The notes beneath the pieces are model-generated. The model did not search any database and was not told the origin of the DNA. It worked only from the letters and a program-made list of their open reading frames with translations. The translations under genes and the position numbers were made by a program. Shown piece by piece: positions 1 to 11,687 of a stretch of DNA of 45,872 nucleotides. The stretch comes from Fusobacteriota bacterium (GTDB taxonomy: Bacteria > Fusobacteriota > Fusobacteriia > Fusobacteriales > JAAYPW01): positions 1 through 45,872 of the forward strand of contig JAAYPW010000081.1 of the NCBI GenBank assembly GCA_012519615.1, given 5' to 3'. Within the stretch, counting starts at the first letter, position 1. Every line of letters begins with the position of its first letter.

Positions 1-729
1 AGTATTGTAAATAAAGAAACAATATTTACATTTGAAATACCAGTTCAATTACACAGAGAAAATATCAATCAATGTACAAACTACATAAAAGAAGATTCTA
101 ATGATGAGATAATTAAATTTAAAAATAGAGAAAAACTAAATTTATTAATTGTAGATGACGATGAAAACACAAGGACGTTATTAAAAGAAATTTTTTTAGA
201 TGAAAACTTTACGATATTTGAAGCTGAAAATGGTGAAAAGGCGGTTAAAATTACAAAAAATAATAAAATTGATTTTATTTTTATGGATATAAATATGCCG
301 ATTATGAATGGAAAAATTGCTGCTAAATTAATAAAAAAATACGATGAAAATATAAAAATAATAGGTATTACTGCAAATATATTAAATATAAAAGATCTAA
401 AAAATATTTATTTTGATGAATATATATTAAAACCATTTGATGAATTAATATTAAGAAAAAAATTATCTAAGTTTATAGAAGTAGAGAAGCTTAAAATAAA
501 CATAGAATACGTAGCATCTGATATAAATTTAGAAATTATTGGTAAAGAAATAAGTAGTGAACTATATAGTGCTGTTTCCAATGGAGATATTTTTACCATA
601 GATAAAGTACTTAATGATATAAAAAAAATAGATATAAATATCTATAATTATATTTTAAATTATACAAAAAATTATAAGTATGATGAATTATTAAAAAAAA
701 TAGAAAAAATAATAAATAAAATTAATTAA
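1..729 (+). CDS. Hybrid sensor histidine kinase, C-terminal part (end of HATPase plus receiver domain plus helical tail); 5' truncated by the window
   Basis: Frame 1 is open from base 1 (SIVNKETIFTFEIPVQL...LNLLIVDDDENTRTLLKEIF...DFIFMDINMPIMNG...YILKPFDELIL). The receiver DDD, D (MDINMP) and K (LKPF) motifs are visible. The listed ORF at 283 is only an internal Met. Confidence 0.85.
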   Translation, partial: SIVNKETIFTFEIPVQLHRENINQCTNYIKEDSNDEIIKFKNREKLNLLIVDDDENTRTLLKEIFLDENFTIFEAENGEKAVKITKNNKIDFIFMDINMPIMNGKIAAKLIKKYDENIKIIGITANILNIKDLKNIYFDEYILKPFDELILRKKLSKFIEVEKLKINIEYVASDINLEIIGKEISSELYSAVSNGDIFTIDKVLNDIKKIDINIYNYILNYTKNYKYDELLKKIEKIINKIN

Positions 730-807
730 AATAACCTTGATAAATAAGGGAAAAACTCTGATACAATATAAAAAATTAAAACGATAGGAATTTTTTATAA
801 AAATACC

Positions 808-836
808 TTGCAATTTTTTTTAAAAAGGTGTATAAT
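808..836 (+). promoter_or_regulatory. Sigma70-type promoter of cspA
   Basis: TTGCAA (808-813), 17-nt spacer, TATAAT (831-836). This implies a 5' UTR of about 115 nt. Confidence 0.6.
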
Positions 837-956
837 TAATTTAACTTTGATTCTGAGGTAATTTATTTTAATTGTTTTTTTCTATTGTAAATGAAGTAAA
901 TCAGTAAAATAGCAACAAAGAGTTAAAGGAAATATTTTTTAGGAGGATGTTTATTA

Positions 957-1160
957 ATGTTAAAAGGAACAGTAAAATGGTTTAATAGTGAAAAAGGATT
1001 TGGGTTTATTACTTCGGAAGACGGAAAAGATGTATTTGTACATTTCTCACAAATCAACAAAGATGGTTTCAAATCTTTAGAAGAAGGAGAAAAAGTAAGT
1101 TTTGAAGTTGTTGACGGTGAAAAAGGACCTCAAGCTTCTAATGTAACAATCGTAGACTAA
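957..1160 (+). CDS. cspA: Cold-shock protein, CspA family
   Basis: [41 protein letters not shown] upstream. Confidence 0.95.
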   Translation: MLKGTVKWFNSEKGFGFITSEDGKDVFVHFSQINKDGFKSLEEGEKVSFEVVDGEKGPQASNVTIVD

Positions 1161-1175
1161 TTACATTAAATTTAC

Positions 1176-1207
1176 TCCCCTAAGATTAATTCTTAGGGGC
1201 TTTTTTT
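1176..1207 (+). terminator. Rho-independent terminator after cspA
   Basis: CCCCTAAGATTAATTCTTAGGGGC followed by TTTTTTT. Confidence 0.9.
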
Positions 1208-1326
1208 GTTTTTTTATAAAGATTATAAATTAACATTGATGTTTTTCATAAAAAAGAGGTATCTTTTTTTATAATAATATGGTATAATATTATTTGAATT
1301 TAAAATAGTAAAAGGGATGAGATATT

Positions 1327-2556
1327 GTGATAATATATAACTTTTTAAGAATAATAGTATATTTAATTTTAGCACCGATATCACGATTTAATCAAAATCT
1401 ATATCTGTTTTTAAAAAGAAGAATATTCAGAATAATGACTTATAATTTCAAGGAGGCTTTTTGGTTTCATATGGCTTCCATGGGTGAAGTAAATCTATCC
1501 CACGACCTGATAAAAAAAATTGCTAATAATCCTAATGAAAATATACTTATAAGTGTAGTTACAGATACAGGATATGAAACTGCAATTAATAAATATAAAA
1601 ATTATAAAAATGTCCAAGTTATATATTTTCCATTAGATGATTATTTTATTATAAAAAACATTGTGAAAAAAATTAATATTAAAAAACTTATTTTAATTGA
1701 AACGGAAATATGGCCAAATTTAATAAATATTGTATCTAAAAAAACAAAAATTATACTTGTAAATGGGCGTATAACTGAAAAAAGTTATAAAAAATATATA
1801 AAAATTAAATTTTTTATAGATAGAATTTTTAATAAAATAGATATATTTCTTATGCAAACAGAAGATGATGCAAATAGAATAAGAAAATTTAATATTAAAA
1901 GAGACAAAATTACTGTGGTTGGGAATTTAAAATTTAATATAGATTATGAAAAAAATAGTGAAGATTATAATAAAAATCTAATAAAAAAATTAAATTTTTA
2001 TTATAAACCAATTTTTATTGCAGGTAGTACTAGAGAGGGCGAAGAAGAGATTATACTTGAAGTTTATAATAACTTAGAGGATGATTTCAATCTAATTATC
2101 GCACCACGTCATATTGAGAGAGTAACTAAAATAACTAAATTAATTAGCGAAAAAGGGTATAATTATAAAAAATGGAGTCAATTAGATGAAGAGACTGATA
2201 TTAAAAATACCATTATTATAGTAGATGAAATTGGTATTCTTAGGAGCTTATACCAAATATCAGATATTGTATTTGTAGGGGGAACTCTTGTAAATGTTGG
2301 TGGTCATAGTTTATTAGAGCCATTATATTACGGTAAAACTCCTATTTTTGGTAAATATACACAAAACGTATCGGATATTGCAAGTGCAATTTTAAAAAGA
2401 GAGATTGGTTACATTGTTAATAATAAAGAGGAATTTATAAGTGCAATTAAAAAAATTAAAAATGAGAATAATTTAAAAAAATATAATATAGATAAATTTT
2501 TTGATGAACATAAAAATGTATTAAATACAGTTTATAATAATATTATAAACTTGTAG
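1327..2556 (+). CDS. waaA: 3-deoxy-D-manno-octulosonic acid transferase (Kdo transferase)
   Basis: FWFHMASMGEVNL, LIETEIWPNLI, GSTREGEEE, APRHIERV, VFVGGTLVNVGGHSLLEP motifs; GTG start. Confidence 0.9.
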   Translation: MIIYNFLRIIVYLILAPISRFNQNLYLFLKRRIFRIMTYNFKEAFWFHMASMGEVNLSHDLIKKIANNPNENILISVVTDTGYETAINKYKNYKNVQVIYFPLDDYFIIKNIVKKINIKKLILIETEIWPNLINIVSKKTKIILVNGRITEKSYKKYIKIKFFIDRIFNKIDIFLMQTEDDANRIRKFNIKRDKITVVGNLKFNIDYEKNSEDYNKNLIKKLNFYYKPIFIAGSTREGEEEIILEVYNNLEDDFNLIIAPRHIERVTKITKLISEKGYNYKKWSQLDEETDIKNTIIIVDEIGILRSLYQISDIVFVGGTLVNVGGHSLLEPLYYGKTPIFGKYTQNVSDIASAILKREIGYIVNNKEEFISAIKKIKNENNLKKYNIDKFFDEHKNVLNTVYNNIINL

Positions 2557-2571
2557 TTTTTAGGAGGAGTT

Positions 2572-3243
2572 ATGTGGCAACATTTTTTTGAAAGAGAGAA
2601 GAAGATCTTAAATCCTTATATTATGAAATTAAACGATCATAAAGAATATATTATGTATGATAAAGAGATAATCAATAGCTATAAAAATAGATGGAATGAA
2701 TATTTTAAAAATGATAATCCAATCTATTTAGAAATTGGTTGTGGTGCAGGAAATTTTACAATAAAAAATAGTGTTAAATATCCAAATAGAAATTATTTAG
2801 CAGTTGAACTTAGATTTAAAAGACTAGTATTGGCATCAGAAAAAGCAACTAAAAGAGATTTAAAAAACCTTGTCTTTTTAAGACAAAATGGAAATGATAT
2901 ACTTAATTTTATTGGTAGTAACGAAATTGATGGTATCTATATTAATTTTCCAGATCCATGGGAAAAAAAGGTAAAAAATAGAATTATACAACCTAAATTA
3001 TTTGAATTAACAGATAAAATAATGAAAAAAAATGGAAAAATATTTTTCAAAACTGATCATTATGGATACTATCTTGATGTGCTAGAAAAGCTAGAATCAA
3101 TTAATAATTATAAAATTTTATTTCATACAGATGATTTACATAATAGTATAAAAAAAGAAGATAATTTAACTACAGAATTTGAAGACTTATTTTTAAAGCA
3201 GAATCTAAAAATTAATTATATAGAAATTGAGAAAGAGGTGTAA
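2572..3243 (+). CDS. trmB: tRNA (guanine-N7)-methyltransferase
   Basis: YLEIGCGAGNFT, YLAVELRFKRL, INFPDPWEKK, FFKTDHYGY. Confidence 0.9.
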   Translation: MWQHFFEREKKILNPYIMKLNDHKEYIMYDKEIINSYKNRWNEYFKNDNPIYLEIGCGAGNFTIKNSVKYPNRNYLAVELRFKRLVLASEKATKRDLKNLVFLRQNGNDILNFIGSNEIDGIYINFPDPWEKKVKNRIIQPKLFELTDKIMKKNGKIFFKTDHYGYYLDVLEKLESINNYKILFHTDDLHNSIKKEDNLTTEFEDLFLKQNLKINYIEIEKEV

Positions 3244-4527
<1,284 letters not shown>

Positions 4528-4531
4528 ATTT

Positions 4532-4567
4532 AAACTCCTCTTTTACACTCTAAAGAGGAGTTTTTTT
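4532..4567 (+). terminator. Rho-independent terminator after purA
   Basis: AAACTCCTCTTTacactctAAAGAGGAGTTTTTTT. Confidence 0.88.
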
Positions 4568-4627
4568 AATAATATATAAATTAAAGTAGAAATTTAGATA
4601 AAAAAATTGTATAATTAAATATAGATA

Positions 4628-4925
4628 AATTCTTAAATAAGAAGGTATATTTTTAAAAATATAATATATACAAAATCAAATCTAAATATAGAAAATTTAA
4701 ATGTAGATAAATCACCTTGTAGATACCAAAATTTATACTTAATTAAAACTAAATTCAAATTTAAAATTTAATTTTAGCAATGGATAAAAAAAGAAAGACA
4801 TTGAATCTACTTCTAAAAAAATTAGTAATAAAACAATAATTACATTATAGATTAAAATGAAATTTTAAAAACAGCGAGAACATCTCTAACAAAACGCACA
4901 TATAAGATTTTTTCAAAGCAAAATA
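4628..4925 (+). repeat. Copy 1 of a diverged dispersed intergenic repeat (forward orientation; limits approximate)
   Basis: GGTATATTTTTaaaAATATAATATATACAAAATCAAATCTAAATATAGAAAATTT...AATGTAG...TGTAgaTAcCAaAATTTATActtAATTAAAACTAAATTCAAA aligns by eye with the reverse complement of 22140-22375. Confidence 0.65.
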
Positions 4926-5133
4926 TCAAGTGAAAAAATATTATGAAATAATATTAAAAATATAGGAATGAAAATTAAAAAAATAATCGTAAATAACAAA
5001 AAAATATGGATAAAATAAATACATGGTAATACAATTTAAAAAAGACTATATAATAAAATGATAATTACATTATAAATGAATAAAGATAAAATTACACAAT
5101 ATATTATATTTTAAAATTTATAAAGGAGGAAAA

Positions 5134-5376
5134 ATGGAAAATACAAAAAAAGATAATAAAAAATCAAAAGGGACTTTTGAGGAAAAACTAGAATCGCTTG
5201 ATAATATAATTATTCAAATGGAAAATGATGAATTAGATCTAGAAGATTCAATAAAGAAATACGAGGAAGCAGTTAAATTAATAAATGAATGTGAAAAAAT
5301 TATAGATAAAGCAGAGGGTAAAGTTAAAAAAATCATAGAAGATAATGAAAATATTATGTATCAATTATTTGAATAA
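5134..5376 (+). CDS. xseB: Exodeoxyribonuclease VII small subunit
   Basis: FEEKLESLDNIIIQMENDELDLEDSIKKYEEAVKLINECEKII; directly upstream of ispA. Confidence 0.9.
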   Translation: MENTKKDNKKSKGTFEEKLESLDNIIIQMENDELDLEDSIKKYEEAVKLINECEKIIDKAEGKVKKIIEDNENIMYQLFE

Positions 5377-5388
5377 GTTGGAGGAAAA

Positions 5389-6267
5389 ATGGAAAAATAT
5401 CTAAAAGAGAGTTCATTAATTATAGAAAACAGCATAAAAAATGAACTTAGTGAGATTAATTATCCTACAGTTTTAAAAGAAGGGATTAGTTATGCACTAT
5501 TAAATGGTGGAAAAAGATTACGACCAATACTTCTTTTAATGACTTTAGAATTATTTGAGATTAATATTGAATTAGGATTACAATACGCAGTAGCAATTGA
5601 ATGTATACATAATTATTCTCTGGTACATGATGATTTACCTGCACTAGATAATGATACATATAGAAGAGGACAATTAACGGTTCATAAAAAATTTGGCGAA
5701 GCAGAAGCTATTTTAATTGGAGATGCACTATTAACACATGCATTTCATATATTAGCAAAAGAACATAGAGATATTTCTCACAATCAAATGATAAAAATCT
5801 TACAGAAAGTCACAGAAGCTGCTGGGATTAATGGTATGATTGGTGGTCAATTTATAGATGTAACAAGTGGAGATAAGAAAGTTGATTTAAGTACATTACA
5901 GTATATACATATTAATAAAACAGGTAAAATGATGAAATTACCAATTGAAATTGGACTTATATTAGCAAATGCTAAACAAGATGATATTGACACTATGATT
6001 AAATTTGCAGAATTATTAGGTATATCATTTCAAATAAAAGATGATATACTTGACGTTGAGGGAAATTTTAAAAAATTAGGAAAAACAATCGGAAAAGATA
6101 AAAATCAAAATAAAATAACTTATCCAGCACTTTTTGGAGTAAACGAATCAAAAAAAATATTAGAAGATAAAATATCGTTAGCAAAAGAATTAATTATAAA
6201 AAAATATGGGGTTAAAGCAGAAAAGTTTGTTTCTTTATGTGATTATATGATGAATAGGGAGAGTTAA
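5389..6267 (+). CDS. ispA: Polyprenyl (farnesyl/geranyl) diphosphate synthase
   Basis: GGKRLRPILLLM, HDDLPALDND, GDALLTHAF, IKDDILDVEG. Confidence 0.92.
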   Translation: MEKYLKESSLIIENSIKNELSEINYPTVLKEGISYALLNGGKRLRPILLLMTLELFEINIELGLQYAVAIECIHNYSLVHDDLPALDNDTYRRGQLTVHKKFGEAEAILIGDALLTHAFHILAKEHRDISHNQMIKILQKVTEAAGINGMIGGQFIDVTSGDKKVDLSTLQYIHINKTGKMMKLPIEIGLILANAKQDDIDTMIKFAELLGISFQIKDDILDVEGNFKKLGKTIGKDKNQNKITYPALFGVNESKKILEDKISLAKELIIKKYGVKAEKFVSLCDYMMNRES

Positions 6268-6268
6268 A

Positions 6269-7366
6269 ATGGCTAAAAAAAATATAATTATAAAAATCGG
6301 AAGTAGTAACTTAGTAAAAGATGGTAAAGTAGATATAGATAAAATGAATTATTTGTCAAATATTATAAAAAAATATAAAGGGAAAGATTATGAATTTATA
6401 ATTGTGAGCTCTGGTGCTGTTGCAATTGGGAAAGAACGGATGAAAACTACAGATTTAGTCTTAAAAACAAAACAAAAACAGGCAATGTCTGCAATAGGGC
6501 AACCTCTTCTTATGAAAAAATATGATGAAGCATTTAGTAAAAATGATATAATTACAGCACAAGTTTTACTAACTAGAGATGATCTAGAAAATCGTAAACG
6601 TTATATAAAAGCAAGAGATACATTACTAGAACTTTTGGAATTTAATGTTGTACCTATAATTAATGAAAATGACACGGTATCTACAAAAGAGATTAAAATT
6701 GGAGATAATGATAATCTTTCTGCAAGAGTGGCATCTGCTGTAGAAGCAGATATATTGATTATTTTATCGGATATAGATGGACTTTATGATAAAAATCCTA
6801 GTACAAATCCTAATGCAAATCTAATTAGTGAAGTTAAAGAATTAACCGATGAAATATGGAAAAATGCTGGTGGAAGTGGAAGTAGTGTAGGTACAGGTGG
6901 AATGGTTACTAAATTAGAAGCAGCGGAGATATGCATGAAAGTTGGAACAGCAATGTATATTATTAACGGTAAGGACATTGGAAATTTAGAAAAAGTATTA
7001 AATGATGAGCAAGTTGGGACAAAATTTATCCCTAACGAAAAAATTGTAAATAGAAAAAAAATGTGGATAGGTTATAGTTTAAGAGCACAAGGTAGAATAT
7101 ATATTGATGATGGAGCAGAAGAAGCACTTAAAAACGGAAAAAGTCTTTTACCGAGCGGAATTACAAGAATAAAAGGTAGTTTTGAAGTTGGTGATATGGT
7201 CTCTATTTATAACAAAAAACGGAAAGAGATTGCAAGGGGAATAGTAAATTATAATTCAGATGAGATCTTTAAAATAGAGAGAAGACGTAGTGAAGAGATT
7301 GAGGAATTACTAGGATATAAAAGTAGAGAAGAGGTAATTCATAGAGATAATTTGATAACAATATAG
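6269..7366 (+). CDS. proB: Glutamate 5-kinase with C-terminal PUA domain
   Basis: IIKIGSSNLV, IVSSGAVAIG, INENDTVST, DNDNLSARVA, GTGGMVTKLEAA. Confidence 0.93.
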   Translation: MAKKNIIIKIGSSNLVKDGKVDIDKMNYLSNIIKKYKGKDYEFIIVSSGAVAIGKERMKTTDLVLKTKQKQAMSAIGQPLLMKKYDEAFSKNDIITAQVLLTRDDLENRKRYIKARDTLLELLEFNVVPIINENDTVSTKEIKIGDNDNLSARVASAVEADILIILSDIDGLYDKNPSTNPNANLISEVKELTDEIWKNAGGSGSSVGTGGMVTKLEAAEICMKVGTAMYIINGKDIGNLEKVLNDEQVGTKFIPNEKIVNRKKMWIGYSLRAQGRIYIDDGAEEALKNGKSLLPSGITRIKGSFEVGDMVSIYNKKRKEIARGIVNYNSDEIFKIERRRSEEIEELLGYKSREEVIHRDNLITI

Positions 7367-7372
7367 AGGGAG

Positions 7373-8182
7373 ATGTTTATGGAAAAGATTAAAGCAATTT
7401 TCATAGATTTAGACGGGACTTTATTAAATACAGAAAAAAAGATATCTGAACTTAATAAAAAAGTTATAAAAAAACTTATAGAAAAAGGGATAAGCGTCCA
7501 TATTGCAACTGGAAGAAGTTACTATTCTATGAAAAGTTACAAAGATGAATTAGGTTTAGATACAGAAATAATATGTTATAACGGTGCTAAAATTATAGAT
7601 GGATTAACAGAAGAGACAATAAATGAGATTCTTTTAAAAGAAGATGTAAGTAAGAAAATAATAGAAATTGGCAGAAAAAACAATATACATATGAATGTAT
7701 TTCAAAATGAGAAACTTTATGTAGAAAATGAAAATGAGATTATTCAAAATTATAAAATAACTTCATCTATTAATTATAATATAAAAAACTTTAATACATT
7801 TAATAATTATGAATTTTTAAAAATAATGTTTATTGATGAAAATAGCATTTTAAAAAAGGTAGAAAAAGAGATTAGAGCAGTATTATCTAATGAAGTTTAT
7901 CTTGCATATTCAAGATCGACATATTTAGAAATTTTAGATAAAAATGTATCTAAAGGTGGAGCAGTAGGAGTTGTTATAGATAGAAGAAAGTTAAAAAAAG
8001 AGGAAACAATGGCAATTGGAGATGCAGAAAATGATATAGAGATGCTTGATATTGTGGGAACACCTGTTTGTATGGGAAATGCAGATGAAAATATAAAAAA
8101 TAGATATAAAAATATAGCACCATCTAATGACGAAAGCGGTTTAGGTGTATTTTTAAATGAATATTTTAAATTAAACTTATAA
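7373..8182 (+). CDS. Cof-type HAD-superfamily hydrolase
   Basis: AIFIDLDGTLLNTEKKIS, HIATGRSY, MAIGDAENDIEMLDIVGTPVCMGNA. The start may be the second Met (7379). Confidence 0.88.
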   Translation: MFMEKIKAIFIDLDGTLLNTEKKISELNKKVIKKLIEKGISVHIATGRSYYSMKSYKDELGLDTEIICYNGAKIIDGLTEETINEILLKEDVSKKIIEIGRKNNIHMNVFQNEKLYVENENEIIQNYKITSSINYNIKNFNTFNNYEFLKIMFIDENSILKKVEKEIRAVLSNEVYLAYSRSTYLEILDKNVSKGGAVGVVIDRRKLKKEETMAIGDAENDIEMLDIVGTPVCMGNADENIKNRYKNIAPSNDESGLGVFLNEYFKLNL

Positions 8183-8201
8183 AATGAAAAGGATTGATAA
8201 A

Positions 8202-11200
8202 ATGAATAGAGATTATGGTGGATTTGTGCACTTACATTTGCATACAGAATATAGTCTTTTTGATGGCGTAGGAAAAATAGATGAATATTTGGATAGAGCG
8301 AAAGAATTGGGTATGGGTGCTATGGCTGTTACAGATCACGGAAATATGTTTTGTGCTGTATCATTTTATCAGAAAGCTATAAAAAAAGGGATTAAGCCCA
8401 TAATCGGGATAGAATCATATATTTCGAGTAATGATGTAGAAAAAAAAGATAAAACTATGTATCACCTTATTTTACTTGCAAAAAACAATATTGGATATAG
8501 AAATCTACTAAAATTATCGTCTTATGGATATACAGATGGATTTTACTATAAACCGAGAATTGATAAAACTATTTTAAAAAAATATAGTGATGGAATTATA
8601 GGGTTATCTGCTTGTATGCATGGGGAGATCCCATCTTATTTACTACAAAATAATTTAGAAATGGTAGAAAAATCATTATACGAGTATATTGATATTTTTG
8701 GAAAAGATGATTTTTATATTGAATTACAGGCAAATGGATTAAAAGAACAAGAGATATTAAATGATGATCTATTTAAATTAGCACAAAAACATGGAATTAA
8801 AGTTGTTGCAACAAATGATGTACATTATGTACATTATGGAGACGATAATTTACAAGACATACTACTTTGTCTACAAACAGGATCAAAACTTGATGATAAA
8901 AACAGAATGAAAATAGATACTGATGAACTTTATTTTAAAAGTAAAAGTCAAATGTTGCAAAAAATGAACATTTATGATAATGCAATTGAAAATACAGTGG
9001 AAATTGCAAAAAAATGTAATGTTAGTATAGAATTTGGAGTTTTTAAATTTCCAGAATATGAAACACCAGTTGGATTTAATAAAATTTCTGAATATTTAAA
9101 ATATTTAGTTTATAAAGGTCATGAAAAAAAATATAAAGATACAAAAGATGAGAAAATATTAGAGAGAATAGAGTATGAATTAGATGTTATAACGAAAATG
9201 GGTTATTCAGAATATTTTGTTGTAGTTTGGGATTTTATACAATTTGCTAAACAAAATAAGATAATGGTAGGCCCTGGAAGAGGTTCTGCAGCAGGAAGTA
9301 TTATCTCATATTTACTAGATATAACAGATATTGATCCGATTAAATATAATCTTATTTTTGAAAGATTTCTGAATCCACAAAGAATAAGTATGCCGGACAT
9401 AGATGTAGATTTATGTAACGAACGTAGACAGGAAGTTATAAACTATATTGTAAATAAATATGGGAAAGATAAAGTTTCGCAGATTATCACTTTTGGTACA
9501 TTAAAATCAAGGGCAGCTATTAGAGATGTAGGACGAGTATTAGGGGTGCCTATAGCAAAAATTGATAGACTAGCAAAAATGTTGATAGATGGGGATGATT
9601 TAAGTAATTCTCTAAAAAATATACCTAGTTTACAAGATTTATATAAAAAAGATAGTGAAATTCAAAAAGTTATTGACTATTCATTAAGATTAGAAGGGAA
9701 AGTAAGACATGCTTCGATCCATGCAGCTGGAATTGTAATATCAAGAAAAAGTCTTCATGAAGATGTACCTCTATATTCTGATAATAAATCAAATATTGTA
9801 TCTACACAATACCAGATGAAGGAGTTGGAAGATTTAGGTTTACTTAAAATGGATCTACTTGGATTGAAAAACTTAAGTCTCTTAGAAAAAGCATTAATAT
9901 ATATAGAAAAGGATAAAAATATTAAAATAAATTTAGATGAAATAAAGCTAGATGATGAAAAAACATATAAATTACTTAGTAAAGGTGATACAAGTGGTGT
10001 ATTTCAGTTGGAATCATCTGGTATTAGAAACTTATTAAAAAGGATATCACCTACGGAATTCGAAGATATTATCGCAATTTTAGCATTATATCGCCCTGGG
10101 CCTCTAGGTAGCGGAATGGTAGATAGCTATATAGATGCAAAACATAAAAAAATCGAAGTAAAATATATGCATCCTAAGCTAGAAGAGGTTTTGAAAGAGA
10201 CACATGGTGTAATATTATATCAAGAACAAGTTATGAAAATTGCAAATATATTAGCAAATTATACTCTTGCAGAAGCTGATTTACTTAGAAGGGCAATATC
10301 TAAAAAAGATTTTGATATTATGGAGGAAAATAAAAATAAATTTATAAATCGCGCAAGTGAAAATGGGGTAGATGAAAAAATTGCTGAAAATATATTCATC
10401 TTAATTGATAAATTTGCAGGATACGGTTTTAATAAATCACACTCTGCTGCATATGCACTTATTGCATACCAAACAGCGTATTTAAAAGCTAATTATACTG
10501 TCCCATATTTTGCTGCATTAATGAGTAGCGAATCTAATAACCTTGATAAACTAAGTTTTTATCTTGAGGAAGCGAAAAAAAACATGATTGAGATATTACC
10601 ACCAGATGTAAATAAATCAGAGTTTTTATTTAAAATTGATAATAATCGTATAAGATTTGGACTATCGGCAATTAAACATTTTGGAGATAATATCGCTAAT
10701 TTAATTGTGGAAGACAGAGAGAAAAATGGTAATTATATGGATTATGAAGATTTTGTATTTAGACTTAAAAAAAATGGTAATATTAATAGGAAACATTTAG
10801 AAGCAGTGGTATTATCAGGAGCACTAGATTCATTAGAGGGAAATAGAAAACAGAAATATGAAATTATAGACAAAATTCTAGATAATATAACTAAAAAAAT
10901 AGATAGGGAGAATGATATAAGACAATCTCTTTTTGCACATACAAAAATACCTAATATTAAATTAGAGTATGAAAATCTAATTGAATATACTACAGAAGAG
11001 AAATTAAACAAAGAGAAAGAGTATTTAGGTGTATATATATCGGGACATCCTATAGATAAATATAGATTAAAGCTAGAAAAATTTAAATTAGATAAAGTTT
11101 CAGAAATTTATGAACAAAATAAAACAAAAGTTAAAATTGCTGGAATAATTACTAATTTAAATAAGAAGTTAACAAAAGCTGGACAAGTTATGGCTGAATT

Positions 11201-11624
11201 TACTCTAGAAGACTATACGGCTAGTATAAAAGTTATTGTTTTTCCAAATAAGTATAAAGAAATAGGACATTTGATTATGGAAAATAATCTTGTTTATATT
11301 GATGGTGAAGTTAGTAAAAATTATTTTAATAATATAACAGAGATAAAAATAAATATATTTAATATAAAAAATCTTGATGAAATAGAGGAAATTAAAAAAT
11401 TTAAGGTATATATTCTTTTAGAAGGGGATAATTTTTCAAAATCAATAACATTAAAAAAAATCTTGAAAAAATATAAAGGTGAAAATGAAACGTTACTTGC
11501 AATTAAGCAAAATAATAAAAAAAGTATTGTAAAACTAGATAAGGAATACTACGTAAATCCAACAGAATTATTTATTTTAGAAGTAGAAGAGTTGTTAGGT
11601 AAAAATACAATTGCAATTAGATAA
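8202..11624 (+). CDS. dnaE: DNA polymerase III subunit alpha
   Basis: PHP domain FVHLHLHTEYSLFDG; GPGRGSAAGS; PDIDVDL; OB-fold region. ATG 8202 has SD AAAAGGA; the ORF-track start at 8184 would place that SD inside the gene. Confidence 0.95.
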   Translation: MNRDYGGFVHLHLHTEYSLFDGVGKIDEYLDRAKELGMGAMAVTDHGNMFCAVSFYQKAIKKGIKPIIGIESYISSNDVEKKDKTMYHLILLAKNNIGYRNLLKLSSYGYTDGFYYKPRIDKTILKKYSDGIIGLSACMHGEIPSYLLQNNLEMVEKSLYEYIDIFGKDDFYIELQANGLKEQEILNDDLFKLAQKHGIKVVATNDVHYVHYGDDNLQDILLCLQTGSKLDDKNRMKIDTDELYFKSKSQMLQKMNIYDNAIENTVEIAKKCNVSIEFGVFKFPEYETPVGFNKISEYLKYLVYKGHEKKYKDTKDEKILERIEYELDVITKMGYSEYFVVVWDFIQFAKQNKIMVGPGRGSAAGSIISYLLDITDIDPIKYNLIFERFLNPQRISMPDIDVDLCNERRQEVINYIVNKYGKDKVSQIITFGTLKSRAAIRDVGRVLGVPIAKIDRLAKMLIDGDDLSNSLKNIPSLQDLYKKDSEIQKVIDYSLRLEGKVRHASIHAAGIVISRKSLHEDVPLYSDNKSNIVSTQYQMKELEDLGLLKMDLLGLKNLSLLEKALIYIEKDKNIKINLDEIKLDDEKTYKLLSKGDTSGVFQLESSGIRNLLKRISPTEFEDIIAILALYRPGPLGSGMVDSYIDAKHKKIEVKYMHPKLEEVLKETHGVILYQEQVMKIANILANYTLAEADLLRRAISKKDFDIMEENKNKFINRASENGVDEKIAENIFILIDKFAGYGFNKSHSAAYALIAYQTAYLKANYTVPYFAALMSSESNNLDKLSFYLEEAKKNMIEILPPDVNKSEFLFKIDNNRIRFGLSAIKHFGDNIANLIVEDREKNGNYMDYEDFVFRLKKNGNINRKHLEAVVLSGALDSLEGNRKQKYEIIDKILDNITKKIDRENDIRQSLFAHTKIPNIKLEYENLIEYTTEEKLNKEKEYLGVYISGHPIDKYRLKLEKFKLDKVSEIYEQNKTKVKIAGIITNLNKKLTKAGQVMAEFTLEDYTASIKVIVFPNKYKEIGHLIMENNLVYIDGEVSKNYFNNITEIKINIFNIKNLDEIEEIKKFKVYILLEGDNFSKSITLKKILKKYKGENETLLAIKQNNKKSIVKLDKEYYVNPTELFILEVEELLGKNTIAIR

Positions 11625-11687
11625 AAAATATGCTAAAATATTTTAATAAAATAAAAATTAATTAAATATCAGGAGGTTTTAAATAAA

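Noticed and set aside
4607-5100. Possible terminal inverted repeats ATTGTATAATTAAAT / ATTTTATTACACAAT-type ends around repeat copy 1
   Set aside because: Only a short, very AT-rich match on one copy; copies 2 and 3 do not show the same ends, so a MITE call is not supported.
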